Shown here: positions 24,221-35,547 of the stretch, one piece after another
Layout of the letters: each line of letters begins with the position of its first letter
How positions within the stretch are numbered: the first letter of the stretch is position 1
Assembly: GCA_016584495.1 (NCBI GenBank)
Contig: WAID01000009.1
Span: 1,178,001-1,242,000, forward strand
Length of the DNA: 64,000 nucleotides
Source of the DNA: Celoporthe dispersa
Lineage: Eukaryota; Ascomycota; Sordariomycetes; Diaporthales; Cryphonectriaceae
Reading direction: 5' to 3'
Made by a program: the position numbers and the translations under genes
The notes under the pieces: model-generated
Told to the model about the DNA's origin: nothing
What the model saw: the letters and a program-made list of their open reading frames with translations, nothing else
Databases searched by the model: none

Positions 24221-25160
24221 CGGCTTTCTTTTGGCGTGTGTCTCTCTCTGTATGTGTATGTAGGGATCGTGGGTGTCGGAGGTCTGTGTCTGTCTGGCTT
24301 GCGGTTCTGGTCTGGGATGCTGCGGTCTCTCTCTCCCCCCCTCTCTCTTTTCGTAGCAAGGAGTCGCAATTGGACTGGTAGGGAGGAATTAGTTGTTATT
24401 TTTGTGGTAGCGGCCGTCGTGATGTCTCTTTCGATGGAGAATTGACTGGATCGGTTTGGCAGTGTGGGAGAGAGAGAGAGAGAGAGAGAGAGAGCGTGTG
24501 TGTGTTGGTTGTTTGTTGGGGAGGTTTCGACCAAGCACCCTGCCGCACTGGGCAAGGGATGGAGTCTACAGTGCTGTGGTATATGACGACACCCCTATAG
24601 GTGGGTCTGTCTGTCTATTCCAGGGTACCCCAGGGCAGCACACTTTGGGCCCTTCCCCAGGGCCTCACCCCCTGGCTCTACAGAGTATGAAAATAAGAAG
24701 TATAAACGGAAAAGAGAAAAGAAATTGGAAGAATTAACCCGATGCAAAGAAGCAAGAGTAAGATTTCCAGTAGTCCCGCGAAGAAGTCAACAGTAGTCTC
24801 GATGCTCAAAAAAATAATATTATGCAATACAGTCAATACAGCACCACCAATGCATGAGAAGGAGAACAAGACTCTATGATAAGTAATGCAATACGGAACT
24901 CATTCTCCATTACTACAGTAATGCTTCATATACACATTTCGATTACCTAGTGTTTTCTGTCCTCCCAAGAAGAGAAGAAAAAATTTAATTCCTCTTTTGT
25001 CCCCCCCCCCCACACCCCCTCTCTCTTCTTGCTCTTTAACCAAAATCCCTGTATGTCACAAAGCCGCAAGGGAACCCATCCTTTTCCGTGTACGCTATGA
25101 GATCCCAGAGCACAGGAAAGAGAGAGAGAGAGATGCAGATAGATCACATCGACAGCACTC
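24221..25160. other. intergenic region
   Basis: Promoter of the leftward membrane-protein gene and 3' flank of the C2 gene. Contains the AG repeat, a C11 run at about 25002-25012 and AT-rich sequence at 24690-24960. No gene recognised. Confidence 0.45.
24468..24494. repeat. AG dinucleotide microsatellite
   Basis: About 13 AG units upstream of the small membrane protein gene, on the template side of its promoter or 5' UTR. Confidence 0.8.
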
Positions 25161-28100
25161 TCACACTTCTGTCTCCACGTCTGGCTTTCGACCGCTCAGC
25201 GACCCGACCTTGGTGAGCCTACGCACGGTATACTTGGCCTCGTCCTTCGCAAACTGGACATTACGCATTGGTTTCCTGTCGCGCACTGCATGTCAGCTCA
25301 CCTGGATGTCCTCCCTCGGGGAGATTGCCCGCTGGTTTTGACCTGAACTTACCACTGCATCAACCCCCGGTGCTGGCGGTGCAGGTCCCGGCTCTTCTCC
25401 TGGTACTCCCTGTATTTCTTGACCGGGTTCTTGCTCGACCTGCCGCTCCCTGCGCTCTTGGTGGACGACGGCGACAGCGGGCTCCCTGGGTAGCTGCCGG
25501 TGTCCGCCGACTCTCGCGGCGTATCCGCACTTCCCCCTGCCCTGGCTGGAGGTGGTCGGGTCGGTAGAGGCGTCCGTGACGCCGAGGTCGACGTCGTTAG
25601 AGGAGGAGGAGTAGTCATCGTCACCACTATTGTCCTCATCTTCATCATCCTTTTCGCCGGTGCCATTGGCAGCCTCCGAGGGATTCTTGCCAAAGGTTCC
25701 GCTCCAGTCCGTGCCGTCCCTTGCCAGCCACTTCTCCTTGTCTTTCTTATCCGCCTGGGCGAGGACGTCTCGGCCCTGCGTGAGGCTGGCGTCGTGCAGC
25801 TTCTGGATGCTGGGCGGCACCTCCCCCACGACGTGCTCCGCCCTCACGCCTTCGGCGAAACAGGCCTCCCACGACTCGATCGTCTCGCGGGAGTCGTTGT
25901 CGCTTACGAACTTGAGGTGGTCGCGGTCCGTACCAGGCTTGAACCGGCCGCGGAAGCGCAGACGACCGACCTCTTCGATCCTGATATCAGGGACTTCGTG
26001 GTAGTTGGCCTCGGTGATGTAGTTCTGACTCAGCCGCAGGCTGTTGTTACACCGCCAGATGGGGATGTCGAAGTCCTTGTCCTCCAGGTCGACGAGGTCC
26101 TGCAGCCAGATGGACGCAAAGGCGTCGGCATGGCGCTTACCGCTGGGGTGGAACTCGATGAAGACAGGGGACCGATAGCGAAAGCGGACAGGGAGGCGGA
26201 CGCGCCCGGTGATCGGGGCGTTTGTGGTCCCATCGTCGTTCCTGGTGGTCGTGGTGTCGGCAAGGTCCCAGACGAGGCTGCCGTCTTCGGCCTTGGAGCA
26301 CTTCTCGCTCTTCACCGTCGCAGAGCTGCCGCCCGTGCGGAGCTTCAGCTTCGTGCGCGAGGACGCGCTGTAGTTGCTGGCCTTGATGGTGTCCGAGACG
26401 AACTCGAACGTGCCGATCTCGCCGAAGCCGAGCTGTGACGGGGGCAGCCTGAGCTCGACGGAGCGGAACAGGAGGCTGACGCGCATGCGCCCGAAGCCGA
26501 TGCCGCCATCCAGGGGGTACCAGCGTGTGCTCTGGCTGCTGGTCAGGAGCACGTCGGACAGCTTCAGCGGGACTACCCCGATGATGGGATCGTGTTGGCG
26601 GTTGCGCGAGTCCCGGACCGTAACAGTGATGATGCAGGATCGCCAGTCTCGGATGAAGCGCTCGGTACCAGCCTCGAAGATGGGCTTGGACGAGACGACC
26701 TTTGTTCGCGTCTTGTAGGCCAGCTCGTCGTTGATGAGGATCGTGCAGTACGAGGACGGCAGCTTCTTGCCCGTCTCCTCCTTGATCTCGCCGGCCTCGG
26801 GGCGAGCAGGCTCGAACTCGCGGCCCTTCCTCTTCCCTTGCGAGCCCTTGATGTTAGCAAGCTCGAGGCTGACGATCTGGTGGACGACAATGCTGACGAT
26901 GCCGCTGGGCCAGAGCGGGTCGGGCGGCGTGTGGACGACGGCGTCCTCCTGCTCTGTGTCGAGGGAGCCCACGTCCGTCTGCAGTTCCTTCTTGTCCTGC
27001 AGCTCCTTGGGGAGGTTCGGATCCTTGCCGTCCGTTCGCAGGGCCTTGCGGAACTGAGTCCGGCCGAAGAAGCCAACCTCCCAGTGCAGCTCACCGGGCA
27101 TCGTGCTCTCTGCCTTGGTGCCTCGGAGGCTCGAGGTCTGCGGGAACATCTTGCCGGGGTGCTGGATCAGCTTCTGGATGCTGAGCTCCACCTTGCCGAC
27201 CACGTCGTCTGCGGACGACCGGTCGCTGTCCCAGAGCTCGAGGGACAGCTGCTCGTCCGCCTTGATGATATCGGGCGTGACCAGGAGCGCGGCGCACTCC
27301 GAGAAGATAGGGTTGAGGTCATCCTGGATGACACGGGTGCAGTACTGTGGTTTTCCAAACTTGGAGAACGCCACGCAGATGTACGGATCGGAGCCACCGC
27401 CGTCGCTACCTCTCCGGTCCTGCTTGGACAGGCCGGTCGCCTTGTGGATCCGCACAAACAACACACCTAGGGCCTGGGTCTCCTTGGTGATGTCATCGCC
27501 CTGGAGCATCTTGCCGACATCGAGGGTCAGCGATTTGGGGGCCACATACATGCCTGCCGCCGTGGCGATGGCCCAGTTGACAAAGTTTGAGATGAGCGGG
27601 AGGTTGAGGATGTTCGCGCCCTTCTCGATGAGCGGTATGCAGCTCGCCTGGACCTTGGGCAGGCCCATCAGCGTGAAGGAGAGCGTCTTGATGAAGGGCG
27701 GGTTGGGTGCCAGGGCGACGCGGATACGTGCCGTGCAGACCAGCCCGTTGAGCTCGACCCAGATGGGGAAGGGAACGCCAAAGAGACCCCTCAGGCCTAG
27801 GTAGAAGACCAGCTGCATTCCCATGTTCTTGGCCTTGGAGGAGACGTCGTTGCCGGAAGGCAGAGAGTGATAGGCCACGGTGGCCTCGAGGTTGTAGAAG
27901 TCGCCGCCCTCCTCATCGGCAGCCAGCTCCTGGGGGTCTTTGCTCTTGGCCTGCTGCTTCCGGATCTCATCCTTCAGGTCCTGGACATGGCTGTCCGGGA
28001 GGGCGCGCAGGCTGAGGATCCTGATGGGGTTGCTCCCCTGCGAGATGTCGTTCACCTTGACGTTCTCGATGACGCCGGGGACGGAGGCCTGCATGACGTC

Positions 28101-29019
28101 CTCCAGAGTGTCCGCGACGGCAGCGAACATGTCAGGGTTGATCAGGCCCCAGATGAGGCCGACGGCGGTGTTGAGCCACTCGACAGACTCAGGGATCAGG
28201 TTCACGACGGCGGTCTCGCCGCGTTTCTGCTCGCTGGACCACTCGGTGTCGCGGCCCTGGCGGACGAGGTCCTTCATCCACAGGAACACGCCGGAGGCCA
28301 CGCAGGCGGCAAGCGGGAACAAGCCCCACAGAGAGCCGCCGAACATCTTGCCCATGAAGACGATGGCGATGAAGATGCCTGCGCAGAGGACGTTTGCGCG
28401 GGCCTCGATGGAGGCGTACATCGGCTCGTAGCTCACCGATGGCGTCGGGTGGAACAGCACGTTGGTCTTCTCGCCGTGGATGGGGACGTCACTCGTGGTG
28501 CCTGGCTCGACAGGGTCGGGCGGTGCTGTGACGTCCTGTGCATAGCGGTACTCCTCGCCAGACTGGCTGGGGTCGGTCTTGATGGTCGTGTCCTTGCCTA
28601 GGTTGGCGTTGGGGACGAAGAGCTGGCCATCTCCGTCAGAACGCGTCTCCCTCTGTCTCGTCTCTTTTTCCCGAGCGTGGGACGGAGCGCAGGAGGAGGG
28701 AGTAGGAGAGCAAGGGGCTTACATGTGGATCCTGGACGGTCTTCAAGGCGCTGCTGTCCATGTCATCTATCTCAACGTCCTTGCCGGTGACGGGGTCTCG
28801 GACTGTGCGCCGGTTCTTGCCACGCCTCTGGCTAGTTTCTGGGTGTCCCTTGACCTCGTCGCCGCCGTCCTGGCCCTTCTGCTTTGACTCCTCATCGATC
28901 TTGGCGTCGCGCTCCTTCTTCTCCACGTCCAGCCGCTCCATAAACTGCTTAATGTTGGGGATGCGGTTGTTCCCAGAGTAGTGCTGTCCCGATGGGACCA
29001 CTGTCTCCTTGGTATCCAT
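25161..29019 (-). CDS. C2-domain membrane protein, Mug190/tricalbin-like (SMP plus C2), about 1,226 aa, one apparent frameshift
   Basis: Three exons: 29019-28723, 28622-25353 and 25275-25161 (introns 100 and 77 bp, GTAAG donors). The last exon is firmly placed: GLMQW is completed across the intron and continues KPMRNVQFAKDEAKYTVRRL to an acidic end. Residues 1-150 are charged; about 178-218 hold two adjacent hydrophobic segments (a hairpin-like anchor). About 235-440 fit an SMP lipid-transfer domain (VNLIPESVEWLNTAVGLIW, PIWVELNGLVCTARIRVAL). The first C2 (about 475-600) has SDPYICVAF and the second (about 660-800) CTILINDELAYKTR. Such proteins tether ER to plasma membrane and move lipids. 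One extra C in the run 25533-25537 breaks the frame near the C-terminus; correcting it gives 1,227 codons. The family assignment is by architecture, and Mug190-like fits better than classical tricalbins with more C2 domains. Confidence 0.85.
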
Positions 29020-29596
29020 GCTGGTGGTTGTTTGTAGGCTGTATGTAGATATATGTGTGTGTATGTGCGATCGTTGGAGAGGCAGCTGAGGCTTGACTGT
29101 CCTCCCCGAGGCGAGGTGGTATTGATTGAGGGTGTCGAGAATGCCAGCTTCCGGTCTTGCAACCAGCCACACGCGAGGAGAGACCACACAACAACAAGAA
29201 AAAGAAGAAGGAGAAGGAGAAATGTCGGCGTGTCACAGGAGACCAGGATGAGGACAAGTAGAAGAGGAAGAGGAAGAAAAGGCAACATTAACAAGCCAGG
29301 AGGTTTCTGCCCGCCTCACTACCTTGCATAGCTCAACCTCGTGAATTCTTGGCTCTAGCTAGTTCAGTAACTGACGCCAGCAGCTACTGGCAAGTGGTAC
29401 ATTAGGCAGTAAGTCATGGACTTATCTCGAGATCGACGACGCCTTCCCGTAGTACTAAAGTAGCCTTGATCCGCACATACTATATACTGTTGTAGGAAGT
29501 TGCACTCACCAAACCCAGCTGAACACAGGACAATAGACTATACCATACTCAGAGAAAGAGAGAGTGTGTGTGTGTGCGTGAGAGAGAGGTACAGGG

Positions 29597-29636
<40 letters not shown>

Positions 29637-31139
29637 AGGGTGCGTCTGTGTCTTGCTTGCGTCCTTTGTCTTGGATGGGTTTTTGCTGCAGTGGGCGGGA
29701 TGACGTCGTTGCGTCACCAAGAAATGGCACCGCGTCTCGCACCTTCCCCGCCGGTGATGTGACCTCATCAGCACCCGTCCCGCCAATCTGGCACGCCACA
29801 GGCCTGGGCTCTTGGCCTGGACCTGGGCAGCTGGACCCAGAACTCAGCCGTAAACGTCAATCATCAACGTCAACTCAATCAACCTCGAGACCCAAAAAAA
29901 AAAAAGGGCGGGAGGAGGGGCCATCGATCTTCTAGGATGCAGCTTGGAACATGGCTCATCTAGCCAAGGCGGATGGGATGGATGGATGATCAGCCCCTCC
30001 TCTACTCGATTGAGAAGAAAAAGAGAGAAAGAAGGGAAAAAAACCCCCACCTCGTCGTCTGTACATCATCCAGCAAATGACTGCTGTCAGGTTCAAAACC
30101 ACAATTTATGCCTGGGAGGGACAATCTGTGCTAGATGATATAATAATCTACTTGTCGCATCTCCTAGGCACAATTAGTCTATCCAGTATGGGTCTAACTA
30201 CTGTACTGTATCATCTCTCCCTTTTGCCCACGGATGGAGGGCTCCCGGCCAAGTTTTGATCTTGTCCTCCTGCCAGCCATGCACATCCTCCTCCCCCTCC
30301 CAGCTTTAGCTGCTACACTGCTACATACATAGCTCATGGTACACGGCACCAGCGAGTCCAGCGGGGGGACCAGAAAACCGGGGCCGCATGCGCCAAGGCC
30401 GTAAGTGGCGCGCCATCACTACCAAGGCCCTGGAGCGGCGGCGGCAGCAGCAGCACCTGCTCCTTGGCCGTCCCCCCTCCGCAAGACCAGACGCAAGACC
30501 AGATCACGATCCGGTGCAGGCTCCAGACCGCGGGTCACGTCTAATCCAGATCGAAAGTGGGGTTACACGCTGGGGGCTCCTATGGTTTATGGGTCCAGGC
30601 AGGAACAGACAAGGCAAGATGAGGACACAACATGCGAAGCCGTGCGCAGCTAGGTCCCACTCCGACTATCATGACAGCATGCAGGGCAGCACTGCAGTGC
30701 TGCGGTAGCAGATTGAGATGAACGGGAGGAAAAAAAGACCTTGTGGCTCCGGTGCGGAGGGGCGTGAAAGATGGAATTTTACTGTAGACACAAAAGCACA
30801 GAGCAGCATGCTCGCTGTCCCTATGGGTACTGTCAATACTGTCAACACCATACATACCGTTGCTCTTTTACATCGCAACACACACTTGAACTAGACTGAA
30901 GGCTAACCCCTCCAGCGGATTTAACAAGTGTTTTTTTTCCTTCTTTTTTGATAGACAGGTAAAGAATATCTGGCATTATCTCCTGGTAGGCAAGGATGTA
31001 GAGACCTTGCTAGCTGCAGTAGACAAGCCGTCCGCTGAGCAAAAGAAAAGGTTATTGGGTATAGTAATTTCGAGCAAGAAACCTCGCGCGTCCACCGCTC
31101 TCATCATTTCGTCACCCATCTCATCCTGGTCAGAGAAAC
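29020..31139. other. 2.1-kb gene-free spacer
   Basis: Holds the promoter of the leftward C2 gene and the 3' flank of the gene ending at 31140. It contains AG-rich and TG repeats at 29550-29632 and an A12 run at 29886-29897. Short overlapping frames show no motifs. Confidence 0.45.
29600..29631. repeat. TG dinucleotide microsatellite
   Basis: About 15 uninterrupted TG units, preceded by interrupted TG/AG repeats from about 29552. Confidence 0.85.
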
Positions 31140-32724
31140 TTAGTGCTGCTGGGCGCCAACATGCCCATCACCCATGGTCGTTATCGTGGGGCTGTGCCCG
31201 ATACCTAGGACCTTCTGCAGGCTTCTCCTGAGCGCCTTGCCCGTGCCTGAGCCTCCGCTTCCGTCGTCCCCACCGGCGCCGCTCTCGCGCCTGACCTTCT
31301 CCTTGTCCTTGTCTCCGTCGTGCCCGCGGCCGTGGCTGTTCAGGAACGAGAAGCTCATCCGCCGCCTCCCCTGGCGATGTAGGATCCGCCATCGGGGGCG
31401 CGACTGCGGACGTCGTGCTCTTCTTTCGTTTGATGGCGACCACGGCGGCGGACTCGGGAGCAGCAGGCCGTGGGGGCCACTCGCCGTCTCGCTTCCAGCC
31501 GGCCACGCAGGCCCGGACCATATCACCGAGGTTGATGGGGCACGAGGGCTGCAGGCTGTGCACGACAACCTTCTCGTAGATGGAGTTGTAGAGGGACGGT
31601 GTGATGCTGGCGCGCATGGGGTTCGCGGGCGGCAGGAGCGGCGGCGGGATGGGCAGGAGGGTTTCCACAGAGAGTAGCTCGGGGGCCTTCTGGGAGTCGC
31701 TGAGCGAGGTCTTTGGCGACAGGCTGTCCGGCGGCATGGAGTTGTCGCTCTCCGCGCCGGCTGACGGGAGCTGCTGTCCGGCGTCCGGCTGCGAGTGTGT
31801 TGGCGTCAGAGGGGACGTCCCGGCGTTGGACGAGGTCTGCGTCTGCGTGCGCCAGAAGAAGCCTCTCCTCGGCGATAATGGGGATGTAGGGGATGTCGGC
31901 TTTGGGCGGACCCGAGCTACTTTTGCTCCGGTCCAGGCGTCCCTCCGGGCCTCGAAGCATGCTAGTCCGTCGTTCCACTCCATCTCCTTGCGCACTTCCT
32001 TCCGCCTTCTGGCCTTCTGTGCGATCTTGGAAGCGGTAACGGCCTGGCCGACCGATTCGGGCGTCTCGAATTTGAAGGAGGTAGGGGAGTTGTATGGCAG
32101 CTCGTCATCTGAGAGCTCTGAGGCCCACTCCAGCCGAGGTCTCCAGTGCAGCGGGTCCTCTGAGATGATGCTGTAGGCCGACTCGGCCTCGGAGCCCGGG
32201 TCCGCCTCCTCACCCGAGTCTAGGGCGGTGTCCTCGCCCTCCAGTGCGCCGTGGTCTGCGTCGTCTGAGTCTTGAGAGGAGGCCACCTCGAGGTATCCCT
32301 CGACCTCCCCATTCGGTGCGTCGCTGCCGACATCTACCGGGGTTGGAGGCACGTGGGCTTGCTCCTCGGGGGGCCAGGTGAACAGCCAGTCATTGCGGAC
32401 CTTTGCCTGCAGGTGTTTTCTGACGGCCTCCTTCTGTCGTGACTTGTCCTTGCTGACCAGGTCGGCGTCGTAGTCGGCCGAGCCCGGCACGAGCGCTGGG
32501 TGGTTGGGGTGCCGTAACCTGGACAAGGGTGATCGCGGGGATTTGTACAGGTCTGTGAAGATCATCTTGTGAGAGTCGGCTGGGACGTGGGGCCAGTGAT
32601 TGGGGTTTTTCTGGGTAGCAGGAGGACGGTCTGTAGGCTCAATCCGCGAGGTGCGGTGCCTCAAGTACTGTTGAGGAGAGGAGGAGGAGGAGCAAGAAGG
32701 GGCACGGCCGCCACGAAGGGGCAT
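31140..32724 (-). CDS. conserved Ser/Pro-rich fungal protein of unknown function, about 527 aa, one apparent frameshift
   Basis: ATG at 32724; a second in-frame ATG at 32565 (MIFTDLYKSP) is a possible alternative start. Features are: a basic N-terminus (FTDLYKSPRSPLSRLRHP, about residues 55-75); a KHLQAKVRNDWLFTWP motif near 100-120; an acidic middle (SSQDSDDADHGALEGED); a helical EVRKEMEWNDGLACFEARRDAW block around 240-265; and an ITPSLYNSIYEKVVVHSLQP segment near 390. Near the C-terminus one extra C in the run 31368-31371 shifts the frame. After correction the protein ends with RRMSFSFLNSHGRG and a basic KALRRSLQKVLGIGH helix, stop at 31140, total 528 codons. No enzyme motif. Probably a cytosolic or nuclear Pezizomycotina-specific protein. 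Confidence 0.7.
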
Positions 32725-35547
32725 GTGATGCGGGCCCCTGGAGTTGTATGTCGTTGTTATTTTTGAGCCTGGACCGGTGGGCTGTACGGGGCTGGCGTGA
32801 CGTTAATGACCCAGACCAAATGGAGCCTGGCGCGGGGTGCGGGGAGACCAGGGTCACGCCTGGGGCGGTTGGGATGGCGGCAACGAGATTGCCAGTTCCA
32901 GTGGTCGGCAGGGCACCTGGGCTGATGGGGAGACGCGGGAAGGCCTCCTCCTGCTGTTTCTTGCTCCTCGTCCCGCCTTGGTCGCTGGGGCTCGGTCGCG
33001 TGAGGGCCTGTAAAAAGAAAAGAAAATTTTTGACCAAGAAAAATTAGCCAGAAAAAATAAAACCAAACCCCAAAGCCCAGCCTGAGCTGTGATCGCCCTT
33101 TAGAGTTTGGATGGAAAAGTAAGCTGCGGTGCAGGCCAGGCAAGAGACCCTGCAAATGCCGATGCAGGGTGAAGATCTCGTGATGACAGCCTCGAGACGT
33201 GAGAGGCGGTGACCGCAAAAGAAGGTTGGGGTGGGGTAGAATTGAGAAGGAGAGAGAAAAAAATTAAGAGGACGTGAAGTGATGAGAGAGTGTGGGCTGA
33301 TCTGGAGAGGCCTGTAGGAGGTAGCCGCTAACAGGGCAGACCAGCCGTGAGGTGGTGCTATCCTCTGCAGAATTCCCACGGGCAGAACCGGAGTCTTGCA
33401 GTCAAGGGGTGTATGGGCGCCTGTCTGGCAGGAGAAGAACCCAGGGCCAGTGCATCAATCAACCCCAGGGGGCTTGGAGGGATCTGGGTCTGGATCTGGA
33501 ACCCCTCTGGCCGGCCTGTTCCCGTATCACCCGACTAGGATAAAGGAGTCCGAGGTGTCCTTGGGGATGGAGCATGGGGTCCAGGCAAGCTATCGTGGGC
33601 CAGCCGAGGACGAAGGAAGCGAGCAGGGCCGCGATGAATCCGACCAGGGTCCAGACAGAAATTTGTCAGGCAGGACAGAAGGTGGCCGGAGGCGGGGTGG
33701 TGTGATGGGTGGGGATATATTATCATGCGCATACATGGCAGAAGCAGCAGGACCATTCGGGAAGAGGAGGGCCCCCCTGCAGCCAAGCTGCTGAAGAAGG
33801 GCGGGGGTGGGCAGTAAAATGCAGTGGTCTAGGTATCATCCGGCTCCGGATGAGGTTACCGCTGCTACCCGGAACTTGCATACGCCGTGACCAGTGCTCG
33901 CCCCGCGAGTCGTCGACCTGGTGTGTGAGGCTGCGCACAGCCCGAACAAGCCGGCGAGTTCCTCCCGTGCCTAGCTGGTGCGCCAGGTGAGCTCCCCAGA
34001 CCGAGAAGAGTAATGTGGTTTTGGGTTTTGGGTCTGGTGCTGAGGCGTGGCTCTTGTTCCAGTGCAAAGCAGAGACGCTGAGAGACGATAAGAATACGAA
34101 CACACACACACACACACGAAAGAAAGAAAAGAGACCAAACGTACCTGGCCTCGCGTGAGTCTGCTGTTCTCGACCCTCGACGTTTGCGGAGTGTGGCCCA
34201 CTACCACCCGCGTCGCTGTGACTGCGCCAATTGTCTGGCTGCGTCTCGGCCGTCAATAGCGCGTGGCCATCACCGTCCTCCTCTGCAATTCTCGATGGCT
34301 GCTGCTGTTTGCTGTACTCGAAAAACTTGGTCTATTCGAGAGTCAGCTAGCTTGGTTGATGTTAGCAGTTGTGGGGGGCGGTAGAATGTCACCCTCGTCC
34401 GCCCCTCGCTGTTGTCACTAGTATAATCACCCACACCGCACCGCAGTAAAGGACTAACATGTACAGAGTAATTCTGACCAAAACCTTGTTCTGCTACTAG
34501 GTCCTGTGCCCTTCAACTTTCGTCTTGGTGGGATTTGGGCATTGAGATGATGATTTAAAATAATGTTAGACAAGAGAAGAAAGAAGCGGGAAGAAATGAG
34601 ACGCAGTAGTACATGAAGCAGAAAAAGTTTGAGGTGTTTTCATTTCACATCCGCACTCAAGTCAGGTACGACATCCTCATGAGAAGAAAACTGCTTGGTG
34701 CCGACAGTCCCGGATGGGGATCTGCCAGCCCTGTTACAAACTCCTCCTCGTACAAAGATCTACGACGTCTTGATTAGCTGTATCTGCCACTCGCGCAGAG
34801 CCATCATTAATACTATGCTAACCCACAGCCCAGCTGATGTTCTCTGTAGCACGCCGGGAATTACTGTAGTTTAGATTTGTCCTCCGTAGTTCCCAAGTAT
34901 ATGGCGTGCTTCTTCTCCCGCACCAGAGGCAGCCAGCGGGTCAATGGACTTCGACAGGTTAATTATCCAATTACAGGAGACCTTTGGCGAAATTTTGAAG
35001 ACGCAGGGTGATCTTAAAATCTTTGTAGATTAATCTATTTTAGCTAAAGAGTCAGGGTTAAGTCTACCTTTGGGTGCGATGCTTGAGAGCAGCGACGCCT
35101 GCCTCGTCCTGTCTTGGAGTAGCCGACCTCTGAGCTGCATTTTGGTAGGTTGCGATTGCGACGTTCTAAGGCCTCAAATGGAAATTTGAGGCTTTCCGAA
35201 GAGCTTTCAGGACCTAAGAGGCGCTTGAACGCTGTAGATGGTTCCCCAAATGACGGATGCTGCTGTGGTTCTCGGTTGACATTCTTGATGTTCGAGGAGG
35301 GTCAAATGGACTAGAAATGGTCTCCAAATGTTATTATTGATAGATGCTGATAATGTATTCGACGAAACTGTCGGCCTGAGGAAGTTCCTGGAAGTTTTAT
35401 AATCGAGAGCAAGCATAATGAATTACTCAAGTAGTCAAGCCACTGATGCATCGAAATAGGGTTCTCCATGGGTATTTTCTTGATTACAATCGGCGATTGC
35501 AAGACGCATCCTGATTTTCCCCCCCACGAGGCTTCTTATTCTAGAGT
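32725..35547. other. 2.8-kb gene-free spacer, AT-rich at its right end
   Basis: The left part (32.7-34.3 kb) is GC-rich with many overlapping non-homologous frames. The right part (34.4-35.5 kb) is AT-rich with frequent stops. No transposon, tRNA or gene recognised. The composition change marks the approach to the 35.5-46.4 kb accessory locus. Confidence 0.45.

Noticed and set aside
18924..35500. RIP-mutated transposon remnants in the AT-rich stretches (about 19.0-19.6 kb and 34.4-35.5 kb)
   Set aside because: AT-richness alone is not enough: I see no transposase or reverse-transcriptase fragments, terminal repeats or target duplications. A RIP index and repeat search would decide.
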